The notes under the pieces: generated by a model
The model's input: the letters and a program-made list of their open reading frames with translations, nothing else
Databases searched by the model: none
What the model was told of the DNA's origin: nothing
Origin: Austropuccinia psidii
Lineage: Eukaryota; Basidiomycota; Pucciniomycetes; Pucciniales; Sphaerophragmiaceae
Assembly (NCBI GenBank): GCA_023105745.1
Contig: JALGQZ010000007.1
Location: 2,339,592-2,403,591 of the forward strand
Length of the DNA stretch: 64,000 nt
Direction: 5' to 3'
Shown: piece by piece, positions 9,590 through 19,293 of the stretch
How positions within the stretch are numbered: position 1 is the first letter of the stretch
Layout: every line of letters starts with the position of its first letter
Translations under genes and position numbers: made by a program

Positions 9590-12589
9590 TTATTTTCTTT
9601 TGGATGATTCTGCTCCATGTATTGACCATTTTCCAATCTCTGAAGATGCACAAAGCTCCATTCCTCTGGGTGGAGAAATTTCCCAACCCATAGCTTGAGG
9701 GTTACATATTGGTAAGCATAATCGACGTCCATCTTTCTCTGGATAACTAAATATTTCTCCTTGCTTGTGTGAAAATTCCAATTTAACATTATTATCTGCT
9801 AAAAATGGTCTTCCAAGTATGGTGTGTACAGCTCCTTTTGCTATGAATAAATGAATTTCTTTTTCTTCTCCTGTTATCATAGTAATTGGTGTAAATTCTG
9901 AGAGTCCAACCAAGGATGTGGTATGTCCACCAATTCCTCTGAGATTCATATTGAGCTTTCTACTTGTAAGTGAGGCTTGAATTGCAATTTCCTCTGGTAT
10001 TATATTAATTTCTGATCCAGTATCCACCAATGCCATTGTAGGATATTCTTCTCTTCCAATAAATACTTCCATAAATCCAAGTGGGCATGCACAATGTAAT
10101 CTTGGGGTATCATAGTCCCGTAGCTTTACTGAAAGTAGTCTTTCTTGAATATTTGACGTATTGACTGATTTTATTGCTTCTTTTTCCTGGGTAGTTAAAT
10201 TTTGTAGTTTATCAATAAAGGTTGGTGACATTGATAATATTTCTTCAAGAGTAAGATTTATCTTTTGTTCAAGTATTCTCTTCATCACATGTTCAATTAT
10301 TATCTTTGGGTTATTGGGTGTAGTTTTTACCTTGTTTTTTAATTCCATCTTTTGTGAATCCTGTCTAAGTACCTCCTTATTCTTTTCCTTGGAAATTATT
10401 TCAATATAATTATCTACTTCCTTTCCTTCTTGTGTTTTCTTGTATTTTGTTGGAATTAGAACTCTTATTTCTTCTTTGGCCTCATCTTCCTCATGGTAGG
10501 AACCTGGTATCTTCTTTTTAAAGGGTTTGTGTGTTTCATTTTTATCCTCTTGCTGGTTTTGGTTTTGATTTTCCTGTCTTGCAGCTCTTTGCCTTGTCTG
10601 TCTAAGCCCAACATTTATTTGAATATTTTCATTTGCTGGTGATATTTGAGGAGGTTTCCAGTTTCCCCATTCTTCTATTTGAGCTATAGCTGCTGCCTTC
10701 TCACCTTTACTTTCCTCAATTACTGTTGTTTCTTGCTTCTTTTGGGGTGGATTTGATTGTTCCATAATTTTCTTTGTAAAATCCTCCTGCTCTTTGGCAA
10801 AATGTCTAAGAAATTCTTTTGCAGATTTAGGGCCTTCTGTGGGTACTCTTTGAAAATTGGGAAAAAGATATGTTCCTCCACGCTTCAAGACAATTCTTTT
10901 CTCCAAGTCTTCTGTGAGGCGATTACATCTTATTGCAGAATGTCCTTCTTCTAAGCAGTAATAGCACTTCAGTAGCTGTCTTGGAGCCATTTGTGCTGGA
11001 ACATATGGTTGATAACCAGAAGATATGGGTAGTAAAGGATATCCTGGCCTGAGTGGCTGTGAGTTTTGTGTAACTTTCTGATCTTGATTATTGCCTGCTT
11101 GTATTTTATTTGGAGATTCAACTACTTCTGAAAGGTGTTTGAGCTGATTCAATACTTGCTTAACTGATTCCTTCCCAGTATCCTTTGATTGATGCCCTTG
11201 CGGCTGAGGATTTTGAATTTTTTGGGTAAGATCTTTCCTTTGCTTTAAGACTTCTTCCCAGCTTTCCTCTTCAAACCTAGCTTTCTTCTCTTGTGACTTT
11301 GGTTGTGAAAATTCCTTCTGTTGAATTAAGACTTTGGCTTCTAAATCTTGTTCAATATATAACTTTAAGATTTCCAATCTTGGAATAATATAACCACCAT
11401 CCAAAGATTGCACCATGGCCTTATCTTTAATCATTTCTTTGTAAATAGACTCTTGAACACTTGAGGAAAGACTGGCCAAAATTTCTTGATTGTGATTGAT
11501 ATCTCCTTGTATATATTGGTACCTTCTGAGATAATTAATAATGGATTCATATTCACCAATGAACTTTTTATATTGGGTCATATTTCTAATTCCTCCTTCT
11601 TGTTGAATCTTTGTAAATAATTGAGTAATTGAGGACAGCTTGTATCTTCTTTCAGGTGACACTGTTCCCCATCTCCTCTTCATATCCAATTTTAATTGCT
11701 CCCAATCGCCAGTTTCATATCCAGGCATTCCTTCAATATGGTAGCTAATTTCTTGATCTTTAGTCCAAAAGGATATCTGTCTTGCTATATCCCTTCCACT
11801 TGCTCCTTCAATTTCTGCTATATTTTCTACTCTTTTAATAAATCTTTCCACTTCCTTTCCATCAAACCATAAATTATAATCCTTTGGTCTGATCTTGACA
11901 ATGGGTGTATTGTTTCGTGGGATTTCTTGTTGCAATGGGCTTGAAGCCTGTGCATGAATATTAACCCGCTTTGGTAGAGTATTTGGTCTTTGTGAAGTGA
12001 ATGGAGTTGATGAGGCCATAGGCCTTGAAAATGGTGATGGTGACCCTTCTTGTCTAAAGATTCTTGGCATGCTCGTAGTTTCTTCCATTGGGCTGTTTTC
12101 TGCGGTAAAACTTGACTCTTTCCTTTTCCCTTCTTTTTTAAGGAGTTCAATTAATTCTTGTTGCATTTCCAACATTCTTTGATGAAGTCTTTCTACATCA
12201 GAAATATCTTCTTGTCCTTGCATAGTCTCTTCATTTATTATTTCTTCTTTGGATTCATCTGGATTGTGTGGTATCTTTGATGATGATGCTGAATCCATAT
12301 TGATATATTCTTTGTTGATTTTCTCTTTTTCACTTTTCTTTTTAATTTCAAATATTTCCTTGAGTAATTTCTGAAAATATTCTGTAACTATCTTTTGATC
12401 TTTCTTCTTAGTTCTTGGTGTACCAACTGGTATACTATAATCTATAGGTGATTCTTCTCCAGGTGGTGTTTCTCCTCTTTTTGGATAATAATAATGAAAT
12501 GATTTTGTTGAAGCACTTGATAGTGACAATGATTTAGAACTTTGTGGTTTTTCTGATTCCAGATTGACTTGATAGGTGCTTGAAATTTT
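9590..12589 (-). CDS. gag-pro: E3 Gag with zinc knuckle, and aspartic protease
   Basis: The frame is open from about 12589 to the TAA at 9590. No ATG occurs in the first ~95 codons. The first good one (12297-12299, MDSASSS) lies well inside, so an upstream exon or non-AUG start is possible. Order: acidic/Ser-rich N-terminus, capsid-like helical region (NLWFDGKEVERFIKRVE onward), Gln-rich linker, CCHC knuckle CYYCLEEGHSAIRC near 10922-10963, a charged linker, then retropepsin with MALVDTGSEINIIP and ILGRPFL near 9800-10030. It presumably makes particle protein and processes it. No RT follows. Confidence 0.85.
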   Translation of the reverse strand, partial: KISSTYQVNLESEKPQSSKSLSLSSASTKSFHYYYPKRGETPPGEESPIDYSIPVGTPRTKKKDQKIVTEYFQKLLKEIFEIKKKSEKEKINKEYINMDSASSSKIPHNPDESKEEIINEETMQGQEDISDVERLHQRMLEMQQELIELLKKEGKRKESSFTAENSPMEETTSMPRIFRQEGSPSPFSRPMASSTPFTSQRPNTLPKRVNIHAQASSPLQQEIPRNNTPIVKIRPKDYNLWFDGKEVERFIKRVENIAEIEGASGRDIARQISFWTKDQEISYHIEGMPGYETGDWEQLKLDMKRRWGTVSPERRYKLSSITQLFTKIQQEGGIRNMTQYKKFIGEYESIINYLRRYQYIQGDINHNQEILASLSSSVQESIYKEMIKDKAMVQSLDGGYIIPRLEILKLYIEQDLEAKVLIQQKEFSQPKSQEKKARFEEESWEEVLKQRKDLTQKIQNPQPQGHQSKDTGKESVKQVLNQLKHLSEVVESPNKIQAGNNQDQKVTQNSQPLRPGYPLLPISSGYQPYVPAQMAPRQLLKCYYCLEEGHSAIRCNRLTEDLEKRIVLKRGGTYLFPNFQRVPTEGPKSAKEFLRHFAKEQEDFTKKIMEQSNPPQKKQETTVIEESKGEKAAAIAQIEEWGNWKPPQISPANENIQINVGLRQTRQRAARQENQNQNQQEDKNETHKPFKKKIPGSYHEEDEAKEEIRVLIPTKYKKTQEGKEVDNYIEIISKEKNKEVLRQDSQKMELKNKVKTTPNNPKIIIEHVMKRILEQKINLTLEEILSMSPTFIDKLQNLTTQEKEAIKSVNTSNIQERLLSVKLRDYDTPRLHCACPLGFMEVFIGREEYPTMALVDTGSEINIIPEEIAIQASLTSRKLNMNLRGIGGHTTSLVGLSEFTPITMITGEEKEIHLFIAKGAVHTILGRPFLADNNVKLEFSHKQGEIFSYPEKDGRRLCLPICNPQAMGWEISPPRGMELCASSEIGKWSIHGAESSKRK

Positions 12590-12625
12590 TTATTGATAAA
12601 AGGCTTTTTTTTTATATGGACTAAA

Positions 12626-12629
12626 TTTG

Positions 12630-12667
<38 letters not shown>
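12626..12667. repeat. Poly-T run of about 42 bases (poly-A on E3 sense strand)
   Basis: A nearly pure T tract lies between the E3 primer site and gag. On the sense strand it follows an ATG, so short frames through it read as poly-Lys. This is not taken as coding. Confidence 0.9.
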
Positions 12668-12702
12668 CATAATTGACGGATTATTGATGGTTGAAGTTGT
12701 TG

Positions 12703-12725
12703 TTGGCCACTGTTGGGACACCAGA
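12703..12725 (-). promoter_or_regulatory. E3 primer-binding site
   Basis: On the sense strand, two bases after the LTR end (...CCCACA), the sequence reads TGGTGTCCCAACAGTGGCC. It starts with TGG as expected for pairing with a tRNA CCA end. I cannot name the tRNA. Confidence 0.65.
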
Positions 12726-13551
12726 TGTGGGAACTCCTTTTGGTGTGGGATGAAATAAGGCAGTACCTTGAGGGGAAAATTATTGGTAAGTCTGTTTTGA
12801 ATTTCAGAATTGTCCAATAACCATGGGTGCTAAGGTGTATTAGCTGCCCCTCTAAATAATACTGAATAGTCAGCCTACAGAGAATCACAAAATAAAATAA
12901 GATTTGTGGCTTTAACAGATAGAGAAGACTTATCAGCAGTCTCTAAATCAGACCTATCAATAACACTACAGTAAAAATTCTGATCTAAAATTTCTGATAA
13001 AATAAACACTAGATTTTTTTATACTTTATTTTAATAAAAGTGATGATAATATATATATATATATATGTTTTGGGTTTCTGTTATTTTAATGAAACTAATA
13101 AGAATATTTTTTTTTGTTTTTTTTTTTAAGAATGATAAGAATATATATATTTTTTATGGTTTTAGGTTGATTATAATGATTTTTTTTTATATGAGTCCTA
13201 ATAATAAGACTACTGGATTTGATTCTTTTAGGATTTTTTTTTAATACTGGGTTTTATATCACTACTACTTTTTTTTTAATAATACTAAGCCACTGAGCAA
13301 GGCTACTGAGCTTTTTACTACGTTAATACTACTATTCTTCACTAATACTAAGCTACTGAGCAAGGCTACTGAGCTTTTACTACAGTTATACTACTATTCT
13401 TCACTAATACTAAGCTACTGAGCAAGGCTACTGAGCTTTTCACTACTAAAACACTACTACTATTCTATATATCCTGCTAGTTCAGGGATGGTTGTGATCC
13501 TGGATAGTGGGAACTTGTTCCATGATGATGGGAAAAATGAGGGAGAGAGGA

Positions 13552-13563
13552 CCTCTATTTATA
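13552..13563 (-). promoter_or_regulatory. TATA box of E3
   Basis: The minus strand reads GCTATAAATAGAGGTCCTCT, a strong TATAAATAGAGG box. It is the only such site in this LTR pointing into gag-pro, and is repeated in the 3' LTR at 4013-4024. Confidence 0.6.
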
Positions 13564-13671
13564 GCTTTTGGGCCTCCATAGAGCTTCTCAAAATAGGGTC
13601 CTTAGAAAAAATCATAGCTGAGAGGTTTTAGCTAGTGAGACGTGTAGTTTTGGTGTAGCAGCGTGTTTGCT

Positions 13672-14440
13672 GAGAGAATTATGCTGGTGGTGCTTTTTCT
13701 TATCAAAATCATGTGATGTATTTGAGATAATTTTGCTGGTGACACTTTCATTTTTGGTGACTTTGTTATGTATTTTCTGACAGAATTATGCTGGTGGTGC
13801 TTTTTCTTATCAAAATCATGTGATGTATTTGAGATAATTTGGCTGGTGAGATTTTCTTTTTTGCCAAGAAAGTGGAGAAAATACAGCTCCTGAAAATTGA
13901 ACTTTCTTCTAGTCATATGATATATATGAGAAAATTATGCTGGTGTTTCTGTTTCTTATCAAAATCATGTGATGTATTTGAGATAATTTGGCTGGTGAGA
14001 TTTTCTTTTTATCAGAGTCATGTGAGGTCATTGAGATAATATGCCTGGTGATGTTTTCTTGAAGGTGGGGCAATTATTTTTGTTTCTATTTTTTACGTAT
14101 GTTATGAGAGAATTATGCTGGTGGTTCTTTTCCTTATCAAAATCATGTGATGTATTTGAGATAATTTTGGCTGGTGAGATTTTCTTTTCATCAGAGTCAT
14201 GTGAGGTCATTGAGATAATATGGCTGGTGATGTTTTCTTGAAGGTGGGGAAATTATTTTTGTTTCTATTTTTTACGTATATTATGAGAGAATTATGCTGG
14301 TGGTTCTTTTCCTTATCAAAATCATGTGATGTATTCGAGATAATTTTGCTGGTGAGATTTTCTTTTTTGCCAAGAAAGTGGAGAAAATACAGCTCCTGAC
14401 AATTGAAATTTCTTCTAGTCATATGATATATATGAGAGAA
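13672..14440. repeat. LTR-internal array of ttatgctggtgg / tcatgtgatgtatttgagat units
   Basis: Segments containing gagagaattatgctggtg, cttatcaaaatcatgtgatg and gataatttggctggtgagat recur five or more times, with two interleaved unit types from about 13980 to 14360. The 3' LTR has only about two to three. The copy difference accounts for most of the ~490 bp length gap between the LTRs. Confidence 0.85.
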
Positions 14441-14878
14441 TTATGCTGGTGTTTCTGTTTTAGTATTGTATCATTTCATATGGAGATTGCATCATTTCTA
14501 TCAAGTTTGATGCGTGTCATTATTACTAAGCAAACATTTGTTCTTGGAAAATATATTGTAATTTTATGCATAGCCTTGAGGTATTTCTTCTTTCAATTGA
14601 ATCAAGGTGGGGAAAATACAGCGCTGATTCCGTGGTGTGTCTTCATATACCTTTATTTAGATTAACTCCTTTTAATTGCATAATTTGTTATTGATTATGC
14701 AATAAGGTGGATAAATCCTTTGATACTATACTGTTTGGATAAGATCTTGCGGCTGCGTATTGTATATTTCTGTGTGAAATCTGTAGTTGTAATGTGTAAT
14801 TTGTTTTATTATCATTTTTTTCTTTTGTTTTATTGGTAAGCTTGAAACTGGTACTAATGGTATGGAATACCACAACGG

Positions 14879-16121
14879 TACCCCAGCAGTTTCTCAACTG
14901 AGGGCCAGATTGGACAGAGGACCCATTATGGAAGGAGCAGCACCATCCAGGAAGGAAGGAAGAGGGCCAAGAAGATCAATGTCTTTATCAGGAGTGGTTG
15001 GCAGATTCCCAGGATTTTCTAGAACCAGTCCCAAGGTTCAAGGTGAAGATGGTGAAGAGGAGGAGGAGAATTCTGTGGAAGAGGAAGAGTCTAATGGCAC
15101 TGAGGCTGCTCCTGCTCCTGTGGGAGCATCTGAGGGCACCAGAGGACCAACTCTAGCCCAGTCTGATCAGCCTGCCTCTCATCAGTCTGAACCGTCTTTA
15201 TTGGCCATTATGCAACAAATGACTCAGATTATGGCCAATCTGCAAGCAGCTTCTTCTTCTGAATTATCAAGACCACCAGCCTTCAAGACTCCCTCTATGA
15301 AGGCTCCAGAATGCTTTGATGGGACTCAGCCCTTCAAAGTCAGAAGCTTTCTTCAATCTTGTCAACTCATCTTTCATAATGATCCGGCAAACTTCTCTCA
15401 AGACAGAAGGAAGGTTCTTTATGCCACTTCATTCTTAGTTGGCAGGGCTGCAAAATGGATTGAGCCTTATCTTTCCAACCTCAATAATCAAGACTCAAAT
15501 TATCTCCTCAATTCCTGGCCATTATTTGAATCCCAATTGTTCACTTTATTTGGAGACCCAAATGAAGTTAGAAAAGCAGAAGCTGAATTGGATGGCCTTA
15601 GGATGAAAGAAGGTGGGCATGTTGCTTTGTATATTGCCAATTTCAGGAGTTTGATTTCAAGAATTGGGGATTGGGGTGAAAGGGCTCTTATTCATCATTT
15701 CAGGAAGGGCTTGGCCTCCAGGATTCTGGATCAATTGGCCTCCCATCCTTCAAACATTGATTCTCTTCAAGACTTAATGGACGTCAGCCTGGAACTTGAT
15801 ACCAGGTACCATGAGAGGCAGAAGGAAAAGAATCATCATCAAGAGAAGAAGCCTGAAGCCTCAAAATCTCACTCTTCTCATCATCAAGTTTCTTTAAGTT
15901 CAAGACCAAAGAAGAAATTTCATTCTCAAAAGCGGGACAAGCCCCATTCTTCATTGTTGAATAAGGACTTCAAGTTGAAAGGTTCTGAAAAGGAAAGAAG
16001 AATCAAGGAGGGTTTGTGTACCTATTGTGGTGGGAAGCATAGTCTTGAGTCCTGTGTCAAAAGGCCTCAAAACAAGCTTACCCAACCGTCAGGCAGTTTT
16101 CCCAGCCAGGGAAAAGCCTGA
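14879..16121 (+). CDS. gag: E2 gag, main part
   Basis: This continues the frame begun at 3091. It has an acidic linker (EDGEEEEENS), then a retrotransposon capsid domain (AFKTPSMKAPECFDG, WPLFESQLFTLFGDPNEVRK, FRKGLASRILDQLASHP). A basic region follows, and a compact zinc knuckle CTYCGGKHSLESC (C-X2-C-X3-H-X4-C, one residue shorter than usual before His). The stop TGA at 16119-16121 directly follows a slippery heptamer. The frame is intact apart from the E3 insertion. The E4 Gag is the close homologue. Confidence 0.88.
16109..16115 (+). promoter_or_regulatory. Candidate -1 ribosomal frameshift site G GGA AAA in E2
   Basis: The heptamer GGGAAAA is in the correct phase (X XXY YYZ) relative to gag, two codons before the gag stop (GCC TGA). 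A -1 slip continues as AGC CTG AGT GAA GAT and runs into the protease frame without a stop. The same heptamer in the same place occurs in E4. Confidence 0.55.
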
Positions 16122-16905
16122 GTGAAGATCATGTTGTGTTCAATGGTCTTCACAGTTTTCCTTCCAGAGCACAATTGTGCATTCTGAATACTGGTGTCAA
16201 GAATTCTCTCAAATTCTTTGTTTTCTCTTCTCTTTCTGATGTTTTTTACAGTATTCTCATTGATTCTGGCGCTACACACTCATTCATTGCAAAGCAGTTT
16301 GTTCACAAGTACTCATTGACTACGTCAGAACTTCGAGAGAAGACCCTCTTATCATTTTGGACTCCTCTGAGTCCCCTTCCTTATTTGTGACTCACCATAC
16401 TAAATATATGGTTGAGCTCCCTTCCTTCCCAAGCTTTGAATGGGATTTTTTAGTCATTGATACCCCCAAGGGAGAAGACCTCATATTGGGCTTTGACTTT
16501 CTCAATCATTTTAATCCTTCTATTGATTGGAGGCAAGGGCTGATCACCTTTAATACTGATCAAAAGGACTATTCTGATCCTTCCAATTCCTTCCGTAATG
16601 ACTCTTCTTCTGCCAAATCATGTGCAGCTCTGGTTGGTGATTCTAGAACACCATCAGTCCCATCTTCTGTCCATATTCCTTCCCTTAATTCCCATCTGTC
16701 ATTACCATCATCTGGAGATGAAGTCTTCAAAGAGATTCAAGATGTTGGGGAAGATAATTCTGTATCTTCACTTCATCTCTTCTTTGGGAATATGGACCTT
16801 CCTCCTTCATCTTATCATGACTCCCTGGAGGAGTTGTGGGATGAAGAGGAAGAGCCAGAAGAAGTAGAAACCGTGATGAAGGTTGTTCCCCTGTTTAGCA
16901 CTAAT
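16115..16905 (+). pseudogene. E2 protease (frameshifted)
   Basis: In the -1 frame after gag, the retropepsin motif ILIDSGATHSFIAKQFV occurs near 16256-16310. An indel near 16350 moves the frame, after which FEWDFLVIDTPKGEDLILGF and an acidic linker continue. A second indel near 16898 precedes the RT. The intact homologue in E4 shows both breaks clearly. Confidence 0.82.
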
Positions 16906-17875
16906 ACTTGGATGTATTCTCCAAGGTGAAGGCAGAGAAACTTCCTCCTCACCGTGCCTGTGATCATCATATTGAACTGGAGGGGTCTCTACCTCCAGTT
17001 GGGGTGATCTACTCTTTATCCAAACAAGAGTCAGATACACTCAGGGCCTACATTTCAGAAAATGTAGAGAAAGGTTTCATCCGGCCAAGCTCCTCCTCAA
17101 CAGGAGCACCTGTCCTCTTTGTTAAAAAGAAAGATGGTGGCCTCCGTTTGTGTGTTGATTACCGCAAACTCAATACTGTCACTAGGAAGAACAAATATCC
17201 TGTTCCTCCTATGAACCAGCTTCTTAATGTCTTTAATGGTTCTTCTATCTTCTCCAAGATTGATTCGCGTGGTGCATATAACCTGCTCAGAATGATGGAG
17301 GGTGATGAACATTTGACATGCTTCAGAACTAAATATGGCAGTTTTGAGTACTTGGTTATGCCATTTGGGCTCACCAATGCTCCTGCCTCTTTTCAGAATC
17401 TTGTCAATGATATATTCCAAGATCTTCTTGATGTTTTTGTTGTGGTTTATTTGGATGAAATTATGGTCTTTTCCAAATCTGTTCAAGAACATGTCACCCA
17501 TGTGTCCACTGTTCTTTCCAGACTCAGAGCCAATAACCTTTTTGCCAAGGCTTCTAAATGCCTTTTTCATGTTTCTAGTGTAGAATATCTTGGTTATGTT
17601 GTTTCTTCTGAAGGCCTCAAGATGGACCAAGCAAAAGTCCAGCAGATCCTTAATTGGCCTCCTCCAAGAAACCTCAAGGCTCTTCAATCCTTCCTTGGCT
17701 TTGCCAACTTCTACCGCCGTTTCATCAATAATTATTCAAAGAAAATCAGTTCACTCACCAGTTTCCTCAAGAAAGATTCCTGTTTCCCCCTCAATGAGGA
17801 AGCTCTTAGCCAGTTTCATCAACTCAAAGAGGCCTTCACTACCGCTCCAATCCTTCTCTACCCACCATTGTAGAG
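16897..17875 (+). pseudogene. E2 reverse transcriptase with altered active site
   Basis: The RT palm is recognisable: [53 protein letters not shown] and [12 protein letters not shown]. The catalytic YLDD is YLDE at 17448-17459, so one metal-binding Asp is Glu. The frame ends at 17873 after a deletion of about 16 bp relative to E4 (APIL... region). The enzyme is very probably inactive. Confidence 0.88.
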
Positions 17876-18830
17876 ACCGATGCATCCGATTATGCTTTGG
17901 GTGCTGTACTGAGTCAGGTCTCTGACTCAGGAAAACATCCCATTGCATTTGACAGCCGCAAGCATATTCCAGCAGAACTCAACTAGGAAATTCATGACAA
18001 GGAACTCCTTGGTATAGTCTGGGCTCTCAAGCGCTGGAGGGCTTTTCTTCTTTCTCTGTCCTCTCCTTTTGAAGTTCTCACCGATCACAGTTCCCTTCAA
18101 TACTTCATGTCCTCAAAAGTACTCACTCGCCGTCAAGCCCGCTGGGCTGAATTCTTATCTGAATTTCATTTTTCAATCACTTACCGCTCTGGCCGCCTAG
18201 CAACTCTTCCAGATGCCTTATCACGTCGGGACGACGTCTATCCGGAGAGGGGGGAGGATTTCATCAGCAAGAATCCAATGAATTTTCAACAACTCATTAA
18301 GCAAGATGAAGTTCAACCCTCAAAGGTTTTTGCAGTCAAGGTGGATTCTTTTTCAAATTTGATTGATTCAATTCAGAAGAAATTATGGCAAGACCCTCAG
18401 TACAGAAGTATCCTTCAAGATTTGGGTAAAGGTAAATCCATTCAGGATTACTCTCTTGACTCCTCTTCAAAGATCGGGTGGTGGTCCCAAATGACCCCAC
18501 AATCCAACTCAGCATTCTTCAAAAGCGTCATGACTCTCCTCTAGCTGGACACCCTGGCCAAGAGAAGACTCTCAAACTTGTCAAGCAGGACTTCCACTGG
18601 TCCGGCATGACTCAATTCATTAAGGATTATGTATCATCCTGTCAACAGTGTTCAAGAAACAAGAATATCCACCATAAGAAGTTTGGACTCCTCAAACCTC
18701 TTCCAATTCCAAATGGTCCTTGGATTTGTCTCTCAATGGATTTCATCACTCAACTGCCCCTGTCCAATTCTTTTGACTCAATTCTTGTCATAGTGGACAG
18801 ATTCTCAAAAATGGCGGTTTTTATTCCAAA
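17862..18830 (+). pseudogene. E2 RNase H, linker and first copy of integrase start
   Basis: From 17862 the frame reads [29 protein letters not shown] and [20 protein letters not shown], the typical Ty3 RNase H. A TAG replaces the Tyr codon in AELN*EIHDKEL (about 17985). [13 protein letters not shown] leads to a linker and a first copy of the H2C2 finger ([20 protein letters not shown]). This copy is out of frame because it lost 15 bp and belongs to a tandem duplication. Confidence 0.83.
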
Positions 18831-19293
18831 TTATGGCAAGACCCTCAGTACAGAAGTATCCTTCAAGATTTGGGTAAAGGTAAATCCATTCAGGATTACT
18901 CTCTTGACTCCTCTTCCCAACTTCTCCTCTTCAAAGATCGGGTGGTGGTCCCAAATGACCCCACAATCCAACTCAGCATTCTTCAAAAGTGTCATGACTC
19001 TCCTCTAGCTGGACACCCTGGCCAAGAGAAGACTCTCAAGCTTGTCAAGCGGGATTTCCACTGGTCCGGCATGACTCAATTCATTAAGGATTATGTATCA
19101 TCCTGTCAACAGTGTTCAAGAAACAAGAATATCCACCATAAGAAGTTTGGACTCCTCAAACCTCTTCCAATTCCAAATGGTCCTTGGATTTGTCTCTCAA
19201 TGGATTTCATCACTCAACTGCCCCTGTCCAATTCTTTTGACTCAATTCTTGTCATAGTGGACAGATTCTCAAAAATGGCGGTTTTTATTCCAA
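18381..19293 (+). repeat. ~450-bp tandem duplication inside E2 integrase
   Basis: The segment starting aattatggcaagaccctcag at 18381 starts again at 18829, exactly 448 bp later. Copies are almost identical, except that the first lacks 15 bp present in the second (ccaacttctcctctt near 18916). The junction ttattccaa|attatgg duplicates the H2C2 finger and the first integrase Asp. Confidence 0.93.

Larger units (their letters stand above)
3186..14874 (-). mobile_element. E3: LTR retrotransposon with gag and protease but no RT, nested in E2 gag
   Basis: The ends are TGTGGGAAC (3186) and ATACCACA (14874), with long direct LTRs of 1658 and 2149 bp. A purine tract lies beside the left LTR and a TGG-type primer site beside the right one, so the sense strand is minus. 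Flanks atgg (3182-3185) and acgg (14875-14878) look like a 4-bp duplication with one change. It encodes Gag-protease and a second region, then repeats, then only an integrase C-terminal relic. No RT, RNase H or integrase core is visible. It is probably non-autonomous and mobilised in trans. Confidence 0.88.
12726..14874 (-). repeat. 5' LTR of E3 (2149 bp)
   Basis: This is the direct copy of 3186-4843, extended by extra units of an internal array. Its minus-strand start is TGTGGTATTCC and its end GTTCCCACA. The promoter for E3 lies here. Confidence 0.9.

Noticed and set aside
12590..12817. Frame with a run of about 12 Lys before E3 gag
   Set aside because: Produced by the poly-T tract; ends before gag and crosses the primer site and LTR.
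17097..17687. 196-codon minus-strand frame opposite E2 RT
   Set aside because: It is the antisense of a recognised RT; no motif or conserved homologue visible.
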